A stretch of DNA of 64,000 bases from Streptomyces sp. NBC_00442 (GTDB lineage Bacteria; Actinomycetota; Actinomycetes; Streptomycetales; Streptomycetaceae), in contig NZ_CP107918.1 of NCBI RefSeq assembly GCF_036014195.1, positions 6,324,001 through 6,388,000 of the forward strand, read 5' to 3'. Each line of letters begins with the position of its first letter. Positions within the stretch are counted from its first letter, which is position 1. A program made the position numbers and the translations under genes. Shown here one piece after another: positions 16,894 through 24,494 of the stretch. The notes beneath the pieces are model-generated. The model ran no database searches, was not told the DNA's origin, and was given only the letters and a program-made list of their open reading frames with translations.

Positions 16894-18225
16894 GTGAGCG
16901 AATCGAGCACGACCCGGACCGGAGGCCTGACCGGTGAGGACGAGGTCGTCGACCTCTGCCGCGATCTGATCAGGATCGACACCAGCAACTACGGCGACCA
17001 CTCGGGGCCCGGAGAGCGCGCGGCGGCGGAGTACGTCGCGGAGAAGCTCGCGGAGGTCGGCCTCGAACCGAAGATCTTCGAGTCGCACAAGGGCCGCGCC
17101 TCCACCGTGGCCCGCATCGCGGGTGAGGACCCCTCGCGACCCGCGCTGCTCATCCACGGCCACACCGACGTCGTACCCGCCAACGCGGCCGACTGGACCC
17201 ACGACCCGTTCGGCGGCGAGATCGCCGACGGCTGCGTCTGGGGCCGCGGCGCGGTCGACATGAAGGACATGGACGCGATGACCCTCGCGGTCGTGCGCGA
17301 CCGGCTGCGCAGCGGCCGCAAGCCCCCGCGCGACATCGTCCTGGCCTTCCTCGCCGACGAGGAGGCCGGCGGCACCTACGGCGCGCGCTTCCTCGTCGAC
17401 AAGCACCCCGAACTCTTCGAGGGCTGCACCGAGGCGATCAGCGAGGTCGGCGGGTTCTCGTTCACCGTCAACGAGAACCTCCGGCTCTACCTCGTCGAGA
17501 CGGCCCAGAAGGGCATGCACTGGATGAAGCTGACCGTGGACGGCACCGCCGGACACGGCTCGATGATCCACAAGGACAACGCCATCACCGAGCTGTCCGA
17601 GGCGGTGGGGCGCCTCGGCCGGCACAAGTTCCCGGTGCGGGTGACCAAGACGCTGCGGCACTTCCTCGACGAGCTCGGGGACGCGCTCGGCACCGAGCTC
17701 GACCCGGAGAACATGGACGGCACGCTCGCCAAGCTCGGCGGCATCGCCAAGCTCATCGGCGCCTCGCTCCAGAACACCGCCAACCCGACGCAGCTGGGCG
17801 CCGGTTACAAGGTCAACGTGATCCCCGGACAGGCCACCGCGCACGTCGACGGGCGCTTCCTGCCGGGGTACGAGGAGGAGTTCCTCGCCGATCTGGACCG
17901 GATCCTGGGGCCCCGGGTCAAGCGGGAGGACGTCCACGCCGACAAGGCCCTGGAGACCACGTTCGACGGTGCCCTGGTCGACGCCATGCAGACCGCGCTG
18001 CGCGCCGAGGACCCGATCGCCCGCGCCGTGCCGTACATGCTCTCGGCCGGCACCGACGCCAAGTCCTTCGACGACCTCGGCATCCGCGGGTTCGGCTTCG
18101 CCCCCCTGAAGCTGCCGCCGGAGCTGGACTTCGCCGGGATGTTCCACGGCGTGGACGAGCGGGTGCCGGTCGACGGCCTGAAGTTCGGCGTACGGGTTCT
18201 GGACCGCTTCATCGACGCGTCCTGA
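16894..18225 (+). CDS. M20-family metallopeptidase
   Basis: The 443-residue protein has the M20 metal-site segments LLIHGHTDVVPA and DMKDMDAM and the catalytic glutamate region FLADEEAGGTYGA. A lid/dimerisation domain is in the middle (about residues 190-320). Members are cytoplasmic di-zinc aminoacylases or dipeptidases; substrate unknown. A GGAGG ribosome site 6-7 bases upstream supports the GTG at 16894 over the longer open frame. It stands alone between tRNA-Leu and the chaplins. Confidence 0.9.
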   Translation: MSESSTTRTGGLTGEDEVVDLCRDLIRIDTSNYGDHSGPGERAAAEYVAEKLAEVGLEPKIFESHKGRASTVARIAGEDPSRPALLIHGHTDVVPANAADWTHDPFGGEIADGCVWGRGAVDMKDMDAMTLAVVRDRLRSGRKPPRDIVLAFLADEEAGGTYGARFLVDKHPELFEGCTEAISEVGGFSFTVNENLRLYLVETAQKGMHWMKLTVDGTAGHGSMIHKDNAITELSEAVGRLGRHKFPVRVTKTLRHFLDELGDALGTELDPENMDGTLAKLGGIAKLIGASLQNTANPTQLGAGYKVNVIPGQATAHVDGRFLPGYEEEFLADLDRILGPRVKREDVHADKALETTFDGALVDAMQTALRAEDPIARAVPYMLSAGTDAKSFDDLGIRGFGFAPLKLPPELDFAGMFHGVDERVPVDGLKFGVRVLDRFIDAS

Positions 18226-18301
18226 CGGCTGCCCGGCCCGCACTCGATTAATCGTCTGAGCGTACGTGTCTTACTGAAAAGAGTGAATGCACTCATATGC
18301 T

Positions 18302-18329
18302 CGTAGCCCCATAACTTCCCCCTCGTTAC
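18302..18329 (+). promoter_or_regulatory. Candidate sigma-BldN-type promoter of chpH
   Basis: CGTAGC at 18302-18307 and CGTTAC at 18324-18329 are separated by 16 bases and sit about 55 bases before the chpH ATG. They resemble the CGTAAC / CGTTnA pattern I recall for the developmental sigma factor BldN, which drives chaplin genes in Streptomyces. The match is by eye and from memory. Confidence 0.45.
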
Positions 18330-18381
18330 AGGGTGTGCGGTCCGCGGCTGGGATCGCACATATGCCAACAAGGAGGAAGTA

Positions 18382-18615
18382 ATGATCAAGAAGGTTGTCG
18401 CTGCTGCGGCTGTCACCGGTGGTCTGGTTCTCGCGGGTGCGGGCATGGCCGTCGCGGATGCGGGTGCCCAGGGTGCCGCTGTGAACTCCCCGGGTGTCGC
18501 GTCCGGCAATGTCATCCAGGTCCCCGTTCACGTGCCGGTGAACCTGTGCGGCAACACCGTTTCCGTGATCGGGCTGCTGAACCCCGCCTTCGGCAACACC
18601 TGCATCAACAAGTGA
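18382..18615 (+). CDS. chpH: Short chaplin ChpH
   Basis: This is a 77-residue secreted protein. Its signal peptide (residues 1 to about 26, ending AVADA) is followed by one chaplin domain with the hallmark [20 protein letters not shown]. Two cysteines (NLCGNT, GNTCINK) form the usual disulfide. Chaplins assemble into amyloid-like hydrophobic films that let aerial hyphae escape surface tension. A very strong AAGGAGGAAGTA ribosome site precedes the ATG. Identification as ChpH rests on near-identity with the remembered S. coelicolor sequence. A long hairpin separates it from the next chaplin. Confidence 0.95.
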   Translation: MIKKVVAAAAVTGGLVLAGAGMAVADAGAQGAAVNSPGVASGNVIQVPVHVPVNLCGNTVSVIGLLNPAFGNTCINK

Positions 18616-18644
18616 CGTTGTGCCTCAACCCGTAAGGGTCTGAG

Positions 18645-18689
18645 CCGGGCGGCCCCGGAGTGCGCGCCATGCACTCCGGGGCCGCCCGG
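18645..18689 (+). terminator. Perfect 19-base-stem hairpin between the two chaplin genes
   Basis: CCGGGCGGCCCCGGAGTGC pairs perfectly with its inverted copy around a 7-base loop (GCGCCAT) and is followed by GTTTC. It lies 30 bases after the chpH stop and 67 bases before the chpC-like start. It probably ends most chpH transcripts, or protects their 3' end. Confidence 0.85.
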
Positions 18690-18755
18690 CGTTTCAGAGC
18701 TCGGGCGCAACGGCGCGGCGGGCTTTCCGGAAGGCAGAAGGCAGGGAACGAAACC

Positions 18756-19733
18756 ATGCGACAGGTCACCCGCAAGTCACTGATCACCATGGCGGCCGCG
18801 AGCGGCGTCATCGCCATGGGCAGCGGCGCCGCACACGCCGACTCGGCGGCCCGGGGCAGCGCCTCGGACTCGCCGGGCGTGCTGTCCGGCAACGCCGTTC
18901 AGGTCCCGGTACACGTGCCGGTCAACGTCTGCGGCAACACCGTCAACGTGATCGGCGCGCTCAACCCGACGTTCGCCAACAGCTGTGCCAACAAGGGCGG
19001 CGGGACGGGCGGCGCCGGTCACCGGGGCGCGGGGGCGAGCGCGAGCGGTCACACCAGTAACTCGCCCGGCGTCGGATCGGGCAACACCATCCAGGCGCCC
19101 GTCGACGTACCGGTGAACGTCTGCGGCAACAGCGTGAACGTGGTGGGCATCGGCAACCCGGCGTACGGCAACGACTGCGCGAACGACGAGGGCGGCGCCC
19201 CCGGCCACCCGCAGCACCCGGGCCACCCCGGACAGCCCCAGCACCCCGGACAGCCCCAGCACCCGGGCCACCCCGGCCATCCGCAGCACCCCGGGCACCC
19301 GGGACAGCATCAGCCGCCGTGCACTCCGGGTCAGCCGGGACACCCCGGGCAGCCCGGTCAGCCGGGTCAGCCGGGACACCCCGGGCAGCCCGGTCAGCCG
19401 GGACACCCGGGACAGCCCGGTCACCCCGGACAGCCTGGGCACCCCGGGCAGCCCGGTCACCCGGGACAGCCCGGTCAGCAGCACCCCGGGCAGCCCGGTG
19501 TGCCGCAGCACCCGGTCGGTCCGATCGCGCACCACCCCGTGACGCCCGCACACCCGGTCGCGCCCGGCACGGCGGTCACCCCGGGCAGCCGGACGGTCAC
19601 CGCCGCCGCGACACAGGCTCCGGCCATGCTGGCGCACACCGGCTCCGAGGGCCTGGGCCTCGCCCTCCCCGCCGCCGCCGGCCTGGTGCTCGGCGGAGCG
19701 GTGCTCTACCGCCGCGGGCGCGCCGCGCAGTAG
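18756..19733 (+). CDS. chpC: Long, sortase-anchored chaplin with collagen-like stalk (ChpC-like)
   Basis: The protein has 325 residues: signal peptide (1 to about 29), two chaplin domains (about 33-76 and 98-144, each with a cysteine pair in VCGNTVNV...SCANK form), then about 100 residues of [11 protein letters not shown] repeats (about 149-250). The end is a cell-wall sorting signal: LAHTG at 292-296, a hydrophobic stretch and a basic tail. Long chaplins are covalently anchored to the wall by class E sortases and help organise the short ones. Position after chpH matches ChpC. The glycine-every-third-residue stalk is unusually long and repetitive. The ATG at 18756 follows CAGGGAACG. Confidence 0.92.
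   Translation: MRQVTRKSLITMAAASGVIAMGSGAAHADSAARGSASDSPGVLSGNAVQVPVHVPVNVCGNTVNVIGALNPTFANSCANKGGGTGGAGHRGAGASASGHTSNSPGVGSGNTIQAPVDVPVNVCGNSVNVVGIGNPAYGNDCANDEGGAPGHPQHPGHPGQPQHPGQPQHPGHPGHPQHPGHPGQHQPPCTPGQPGHPGQPGQPGQPGHPGQPGQPGHPGQPGHPGQPGHPGQPGHPGQPGQQHPGQPGVPQHPVGPIAHHPVTPAHPVAPGTAVTPGSRTVTAAATQAPAMLAHTGSEGLGLALPAAAGLVLGGAVLYRRGRAAQ
19198..19510 (+). repeat. Short tandem coding repeats in the chaplin stalk
   Basis: Roughly 300 bases consist of 9-base and 18-base variants of CACCCGGGACAGCCCGGT coding for HPGQPG-type units. The near-identity of neighbouring copies implies recent expansion and likely length variation between strains. Confidence 0.9.
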
Positions 19734-19761
19734 GACCGCGGCCGTGACCCACGACGGTCAT

Positions 19762-19799
19762 GACGGAGCGGGTCCCGCACGCGCGGGGCCCGCTCCGTC
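19762..19799. terminator. Hairpin after the long chaplin
   Basis: GACGGAGCGGG pairs perfectly with CCCGCTCCGTC, extended by four further pairs, around an 8-base loop. It lies between the chaplin and a convergent small gene and can serve both. Confidence 0.8.
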
Positions 19800-19820
19800 G
19801 TCACCGCGTGCTCACCACGG

Positions 19821-20009
19821 TCACCACGTGGCTCGCACCTGGCGGATGATCCGCCTGCGCAGCCGCACACGACGGCTGCCGTCCCGGTGGAGACTCAGTC
19901 GGTCCAACTCCCAGTGTCCGTACTCGGCATGGTCGGTCAGCAGACGCGTCGCCTCGCCGCGGGAGACCCCGCGCGGGACGTACACGTCGACAAATTCGTA
20001 TTCCGGCAT
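19821..20009 (-). CDS. Small conserved DUF5703-type protein
   Basis: This 62-residue basic protein (MPEYEFVDVYVPRGVSRGEA...) matches my recollection of the DUF5703 family found widely in Streptomyces. The C-terminal half is arginine-rich (SRRVRLRRRIIRQVRATW). No catalytic motif or membrane segment is seen and the function is unknown. It is divergent from the acidic 225-residue gene next door, with 47 bases between the starts. Confidence 0.75.
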   Translation of the reverse strand: MPEYEFVDVYVPRGVSRGEATRLLTDHAEYGHWELDRLSLHRDGSRRVRLRRRIIRQVRATW

Positions 20010-20043
20010 CGCATCTATTGTGCGGGCAGAGCCCCGGTACGGA

Positions 20044-20049
20044 TAGCGT
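20044..20049 (+). promoter_or_regulatory. Probable -10 element for the acidic 225-residue protein (leaderless)
   Basis: TAGCGT ends 7 bases before the ATG at 20057 and no ribosome site is present, which suggests a leaderless message. Confidence 0.4.
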
Positions 20050-20056
20050 CTGCCCT

Positions 20057-20734
20057 ATGTCTGATGCTGCGCAGCCCACCGCTGCCGAGGTACGTGCCGC
20101 CGCCGAGGCGGTCAAAGCCGCGCTGGACCGTCACCTCGATGCGGTGGAACGCCGCACCGGGGACGACGATCCGGCCGTGTACGAGGCGTTCAACGCGCTC
20201 GCGGCGGCGGCCGAGGCGTACGACGAGCGGCTCTACGACCGCTACGACGAGGTGACCCCCTTCGAGATCCCCGGCGCCGACGACTCCCTGCCGCCCTACG
20301 CGGGCCCCGAGGAGCCGCACGCCCTCAGCGTCCTCATTCGCCGTGACTACGCCGTGGCCGAGCCCCACCGGCTGCTCGCGCAGGCGCAGCGGATCACCGA
20401 TCTCGACCCGGGCGCGGACGAGACGGACGAGGGCGAGCACACCCTGCCGGTCGTCGGCAGCAGCGTCCACGCCGCGCTCGGCGTGCTGTTCGGAGAGTAC
20501 GAGCCGGACGAAATCGCCTCGCGGCACAAGGAGTTCGGCCTGGAGGAGGGGGACTCCACGCTGTGGGTCTCGGCCTCCGAGGAGCTTCCCGAGCCGGGCG
20601 AGTGGCTCAGCACGCCCTTCGACCACGCCGATCCCCAGCGCGTGGTCTGCCGCTTCGACGTGAGCGCCGTCTTCGACGAGGAGGAACTGGAGGACGACCT
20701 CGACGAGGAGGACGACCTCCGGACGGCCCCCTGA
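20057..20734 (+). CDS. Conserved acidic protein of unknown function
   Basis: This soluble 225-residue protein is strongly acidic, especially at its end (FDEEELEDDLDEEDDL). The first 70 residues are alanine-rich and helical. No signal peptide, membrane segment or catalytic motif is evident. It resembles a family common in streptomycetes but I do not recognise a function. The ATG at 20057 lies 7 bases from a -10-like TAGCGT. A strong hairpin follows the stop. Confidence 0.75.
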   Translation: MSDAAQPTAAEVRAAAEAVKAALDRHLDAVERRTGDDDPAVYEAFNALAAAAEAYDERLYDRYDEVTPFEIPGADDSLPPYAGPEEPHALSVLIRRDYAVAEPHRLLAQAQRITDLDPGADETDEGEHTLPVVGSSVHAALGVLFGEYEPDEIASRHKEFGLEEGDSTLWVSASEELPEPGEWLSTPFDHADPQRVVCRFDVSAVFDEEELEDDLDEEDDLRTAP

Positions 20735-20762
20735 CCCGGTTCCCGCCCCCGGCACACGGCGA

Positions 20763-20800
20763 AGAGGCCGCGCACCCCGATCTCGGGGTGCGCGGCCTCT
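20763..20800. terminator. Strong bidirectional hairpin terminator
   Basis: An 18-base perfect inverted repeat (AGAGGCCGCGCACCCCGA and its complement, 2-base centre) is followed by TTGCGT on the plus strand. It separates the acidic-protein gene from the convergent RecD-like gene. Confidence 0.88.
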
Positions 20801-20833
20801 TGCGTGTGCGCCGGACGCCGGCCTGCGTGGCGG

Positions 20834-23314
20834 CTACTCCGAGGTCTTCAGGAGGCCGTGCAGCAGCGGGGCGAGGCGGGTCGTGCGCGGCGCCGGGAGG
20901 ATCTCCGCCACCGCCCGCGGCAGCGCCTGGTCGACGCCGTGCACGACGGACAGATGCCGCTCCGCCCGCCCGAACGCCGTGTAGACCCAGGCCCGGTCGA
21001 GCCCCTGCGCCGCGTCTCCCGGCAGCACCACGACCACCGCGGGCCAGCGCATCCCGGCAGCCTGGTGCGCGGTGAGCGCCCAGCCGTGCCGCAGCGCGGC
21101 CTCGACCCGCTCCTTCGGTACGAGAACGGGGGTGCCGGCGCAGTCGAGCCGCAGTCCCTCCGCGTCCGCCCCGACGACCGTGCCCGTCAGCGTGCGCCCC
21201 GGGGCCTGCGCGTACGCCACCCGGTCGGCCGGGTCGAACCCGCCGAAGCGGCCGGGCCCGGGGTTGAGGCGCTGCTTGAGGGCCGCGTTCAGCGCGCGGG
21301 TGCCCGCCGAGCCGCCGTGGCCGACCGTGACGACCTGCGTCTGCTCCGCCGGGATGCCGATCGCCCGGGGGATGGAGTCGGCGAGGAGCTGGACGGAGCG
21401 GTGCACGGCCTCGCCCGCGTCCCGTACGGGAACGATGACGACTTCCTTGCCGGGGGCCTCGACCTGGTTGAGCTCGCCGATGCCGATGCCCGAGACCAGC
21501 TCGCCGACCGGCCCGGGATCGGGCACGCGCGAGGCCACCACGGGACAGATCCGGGCGCTCAGCACGTCGTGGAAGACCAGGCCCGCGCCGACCGGGCGGA
21601 GCACGCCCGGGTCCCCGCTCAGGACGAGACGGCAGCCGTCGGGCAGCGACTCCACGAGCACGGCCGCGGTCTCCACGTCGAGCTGTGTGGCGTCCTGCAC
21701 CACCAGGACGTCCAGGGCGAGTGCGCCCTCCGCGTCCCGTCCCGGGCCGTCGCCCGACAGCAGGCCCGCGACGGTGAACGCGGCCAGCGGGCCGGTCAGT
21801 TCGGCCAGGCGGCGCTGCCCGTCCGCCGTGTGTGCCGCGCCCGCGGCCCTCAGCCCGGCGGCCGCGGCCGCCGTCACCACGGCCGCCGACTCGGCGCGCG
21901 CGGCCTCGCCGCCGGTGTGCGCCACCAGGCCGCTGCCGGCGACCGCGCGGACCAGCTCGCCGCCCTCGGGCCACACCGAACCGTCGTCGCGCACCGGCGA
22001 GTTGAGCAGCCGGGCAAGGCCGTCGGCCAGGCTCTCCTCGGCCAGCGCGTACCGGTCGAGTCCGAGCAGGATCTCGACCGGCTCCGCCTCGTCCGTCCCG
22101 TCCACCGCCTCGGCCTCGTCGTCCGTGGCGTCGTCGCGTGCGTCGTCGAGACCCGGCCCTTCCGCGAGGCCGTCCTGGAAGACCAGCACCACGCCCTCGG
22201 CGACGGCCAGGTTCACCGCCTCGTCCGGATCGGGGACGGACCGGGCGGCCAGGGCCTTGCGCACGTCCTCGGCGGGCAGCGCGGTGTGTCCCCGCACGGC
22301 CGCCTGCTCCAGGATCCAGCCGACCAGCGCGGCCGCCCTGCGCTCGTCGTCGGGCCGGCACTCGGCGCCGAGCAGCGCGCGGGCGAAGCCGTCGGCCTGC
22401 TCGGGACGGACGCCGGGCACCGCCAGGAGCTGCCACGGATCGGCGCCGAGGCGCTCGGCCGCCTGCTCGCCGAGGGTGGCGGTGACCTGAGCGGCCAGCG
22501 AGTCGGGGGCTCCGCCCCGGGTCAGCACGGCCCGTGCGGCGGCGAGGGCGTCGTCCGACGGGGCGGGCACCTGCGCGGGTTCGGCGGCGCGGGGCCGGGC
22601 CTGAGCCGGGTCGTGGGCCGGGGTGGGTGCGGGCCTGCGGGGGGCGGGCGGCGGTCCCGCGAAGAACGCGGCTCCCGACTTCTCGCCCTTCTCGACGGCC
22701 CGTACCGCCGCGAGCAGGTCGGCGGCCTGCCCGCTCAGCTTCGTGCCGGCCGGGATCGGGGCCTCCTTCTCGGCCTTGCGCTGCTCGATCCTGGCCCGCA
22801 ACTCCCGCTGCGCGGCGAGCTCGGCGGCGGCCTCGGACATCTCCGGAGTCGCGTCACCGGCCGCGTCACCGGCCGCATCACCGGGTGCGCCGTCCGTCGA
22901 CTCGGCCGTCGTCCCGTCCGGCGCCTCATCCGTCGTGTCACCGGCCTCGGAGCCGCCGCCCGCCGCGCCCCGCCCGGTGTCCCCGGACGCGTCGTCGGGC
23001 CGCGGCTCCCCGGCGGATGCCTCGGCACCCGCGACCCCGTCGACCACCTCGCCCCCGTCGGCTTCGTCGACCCCATCGGCCACGTCGCCTCCATCGGCCC
23101 CGGCGCCCTCGGCGGCGGCACCCACCGAGGCCTCGGCCCCGGCCTCGGCGTCCGCGACGCTCTCCGCGGCTTCTGCGCCCCCGGTCGACGCGCCGGCCGA
23201 CCGCGGCCCGACCGCGCTCGCGTCACCGCTCCCGCCCTCGCCGGCGGGCTCGGCGGGCTCGGCGGGTTCGTCGGCCGTGGATCCAGGGGCCGAGCCCTGG
23301 GGAAGCGCAGTCAC
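20834..23314 (-). CDS. RecD-like protein with degenerate ATPase motifs (pseudo-helicase)
   Basis: The product has 826 residues. About 165 residues of acidic low-complexity sequence come first, then a proline-rich linker, then a helix-hairpin-helix-like region (residues ~270-330) and a RecD2-type core. The Walker A region (about 455-475, VAGSGLVAHTGGEAARAE) lacks the GxxGxGKT lysine. Walker B reads VLVVQDATQLD, glutamine 540 and aspartate 541 replacing the DE pair. The GDxxQL motif has become GDPGVLRPVGAG. Late motifs survive (ALTAHQAAGMRWPAVVVVLPG and YTAFGRAERHLSV). Helicase activity is therefore doubtful. Its GTG overlaps the aldo/keto reductase stop by 4 bases (GTGA), so the two are coupled. 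Confidence 0.85.
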   Translation of the reverse strand: MTALPQGSAPGSTADEPAEPAEPAGEGGSGDASAVGPRSAGASTGGAEAAESVADAEAGAEASVGAAAEGAGADGGDVADGVDEADGGEVVDGVAGAEASAGEPRPDDASGDTGRGAAGGGSEAGDTTDEAPDGTTAESTDGAPGDAAGDAAGDATPEMSEAAAELAAQRELRARIEQRKAEKEAPIPAGTKLSGQAADLLAAVRAVEKGEKSGAAFFAGPPPAPRRPAPTPAHDPAQARPRAAEPAQVPAPSDDALAAARAVLTRGGAPDSLAAQVTATLGEQAAERLGADPWQLLAVPGVRPEQADGFARALLGAECRPDDERRAAALVGWILEQAAVRGHTALPAEDVRKALAARSVPDPDEAVNLAVAEGVVLVFQDGLAEGPGLDDARDDATDDEAEAVDGTDEAEPVEILLGLDRYALAEESLADGLARLLNSPVRDDGSVWPEGGELVRAVAGSGLVAHTGGEAARAESAAVVTAAAAAGLRAAGAAHTADGQRRLAELTGPLAAFTVAGLLSGDGPGRDAEGALALDVLVVQDATQLDVETAAVLVESLPDGCRLVLSGDPGVLRPVGAGLVFHDVLSARICPVVASRVPDPGPVGELVSGIGIGELNQVEAPGKEVVIVPVRDAGEAVHRSVQLLADSIPRAIGIPAEQTQVVTVGHGGSAGTRALNAALKQRLNPGPGRFGGFDPADRVAYAQAPGRTLTGTVVGADAEGLRLDCAGTPVLVPKERVEAALRHGWALTAHQAAGMRWPAVVVVLPGDAAQGLDRAWVYTAFGRAERHLSVVHGVDQALPRAVAEILPAPRTTRLAPLLHGLLKTSE

Positions 23315-24294
23315 AGCGTGCTCCAGTCCTGATCGGGATAGCGGTGCACGGGCGCCGACACATCGTCGAGCGCCTGGCAGATCTCGTCAGGAAGACTAAG
23401 GGCCTCCACTGACAAAGCCGCCGCGAGCTGGTGCGCGTTGCGCGCGCCGACGATCGGCGCCACCACTCCCGGACGGTCCCTCACCCACGCGAGCGCCACC
23501 TGAAGGGGTGTCGCGTTGAGCCCGTCCGCGGCTATCGAGAGGGCGTCGACGATCCGGCTCGCCGCGTCGTCGAGGTAGGGCGCGACGAACCCCGAAAGGC
23601 CGTCCGACGCGCCCCGCGAATCCGCGGGCGTGCCGTGCCGGTACTTGCCCGTCAGCACGCCCCGCCCCAGCGGCGACGACGGCAGCAGACCCACCCCGAG
23701 GTCGAGGGCGGCCGGCAGCACCTCGCGCTCCACCCCGCGCTGAAGCAACGAGTACTCCATCTGGGTGCTCGCGAGGCGGGTCCGTACGCCCGGCGCGGCC
23801 AGCTGCCAGGTCGCGGCCTTGGCCAGCTGCCAGCCGCTGAAGTTGGAAATGCCGGCATAGCGCGCCCGACCGCTGCTGACGGCGATGTCGAGCGCCTGGA
23901 GCGTCTCCTCCAGCGGGGTCGCGCAGTCGAAGGCGTGGACCTGCCAGAGGTCCACGTGGTCGGTGCCGAGCCGTTGCAGCGAGGCGTCGAGCGCGCTCAG
24001 CAGATGGCCGCGCGAACCGTCGAAGCGGCGGTCGGGGTCGGGCACACTGCCCGCCTTGGTCGCCAGGACCAGGTCCCTGCGCGGCACGAGACGCATCATC
24101 ATCTGCCCCAGCAGATACTCCGCGTCCCCGCCGCCGTACACGTCCGCCGTGTCGATCAGCGTGCCGCCGGCCTCCCAGAAGGCCTTCAGGAGATCGGCGG
24201 CGTCCTGCTCGCCGACGTCCCTGCCCCAGGTGAGAGTGCCGAGCCCGATCCGGGATACGCGCAGGCCCGTGCGGCCGAGATGCCTCTGCTCCAT
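23311..24294 (-). CDS. Aldo/keto reductase
   Basis: This 327-residue TIM-barrel oxidoreductase has the catalytic tetrad positions visible: aspartate and tyrosine in DTADVYGGG, lysine in VLATKAGS, histidine in LWQVHAFD. The NADPH-binding end reads APIVGARNAHQL. The ATG at 24294 begins the family-standard MEQRHLGRTGLRVSRIGLG; the longer frame is not supported. It is transcribed with the RecD-like gene, whose start overlaps its stop. The substrate is unknown. Confidence 0.9.
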   Translation of the reverse strand: MEQRHLGRTGLRVSRIGLGTLTWGRDVGEQDAADLLKAFWEAGGTLIDTADVYGGGDAEYLLGQMMMRLVPRRDLVLATKAGSVPDPDRRFDGSRGHLLSALDASLQRLGTDHVDLWQVHAFDCATPLEETLQALDIAVSSGRARYAGISNFSGWQLAKAATWQLAAPGVRTRLASTQMEYSLLQRGVEREVLPAALDLGVGLLPSSPLGRGVLTGKYRHGTPADSRGASDGLSGFVAPYLDDAASRIVDALSIAADGLNATPLQVALAWVRDRPGVVAPIVGARNAHQLAAALSVEALSLPDEICQALDDVSAPVHRYPDQDWSTL

Positions 24295-24398
24295 GGGCGC
24301 TGAGATTACTGGCCAGGGGCCCACGGGGAGAGAGCCTGTGGACAACTCGGCCCTGCCGCATCGCGTCCACGCGCGCTAGAGTCCCGGACACAGAAACG

Positions 24399-24412
24399 TT
24401 ACTCATGAGTAA
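24399..24412. promoter_or_regulatory. Perfect 14-base palindrome upstream of the F420-type oxidoreductase
   Basis: TTACTCATGAGTAA is a perfect palindrome 82 bases before the start codon and 16 bases after a -10-like TAGAGT (24377-24382). Its right half merges into a triple 15-base repeat. It is a strong candidate operator; the regulator is unknown. Confidence 0.55.
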
Positions 24413-24448
24413 GACAGCCATGAGTAGGACAGGCATGAGCAGGACAGG
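24404..24448 (+). repeat. Three 15-base direct repeats in the oxidoreductase leader
   Basis: Units at 24404, 24419 and 24434 follow CATGAGTAGGACAGG with only one or two changes. Each contains an ATG in frame with the downstream gene, and no stop intervenes. The repeats would read MSKTA-MSRTG-MSRTG if translated. Confidence 0.88.
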
Positions 24449-24494
24449 TGCGTGGACGCCCGCGCACGGGTCACGACGAGTTAGGGGATCGGCC

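Noticed and set aside
19198..19510. CRISPR-like array
   Set aside because: The repeats are contiguous 9/18-base coding units of the chaplin stalk without spacers.
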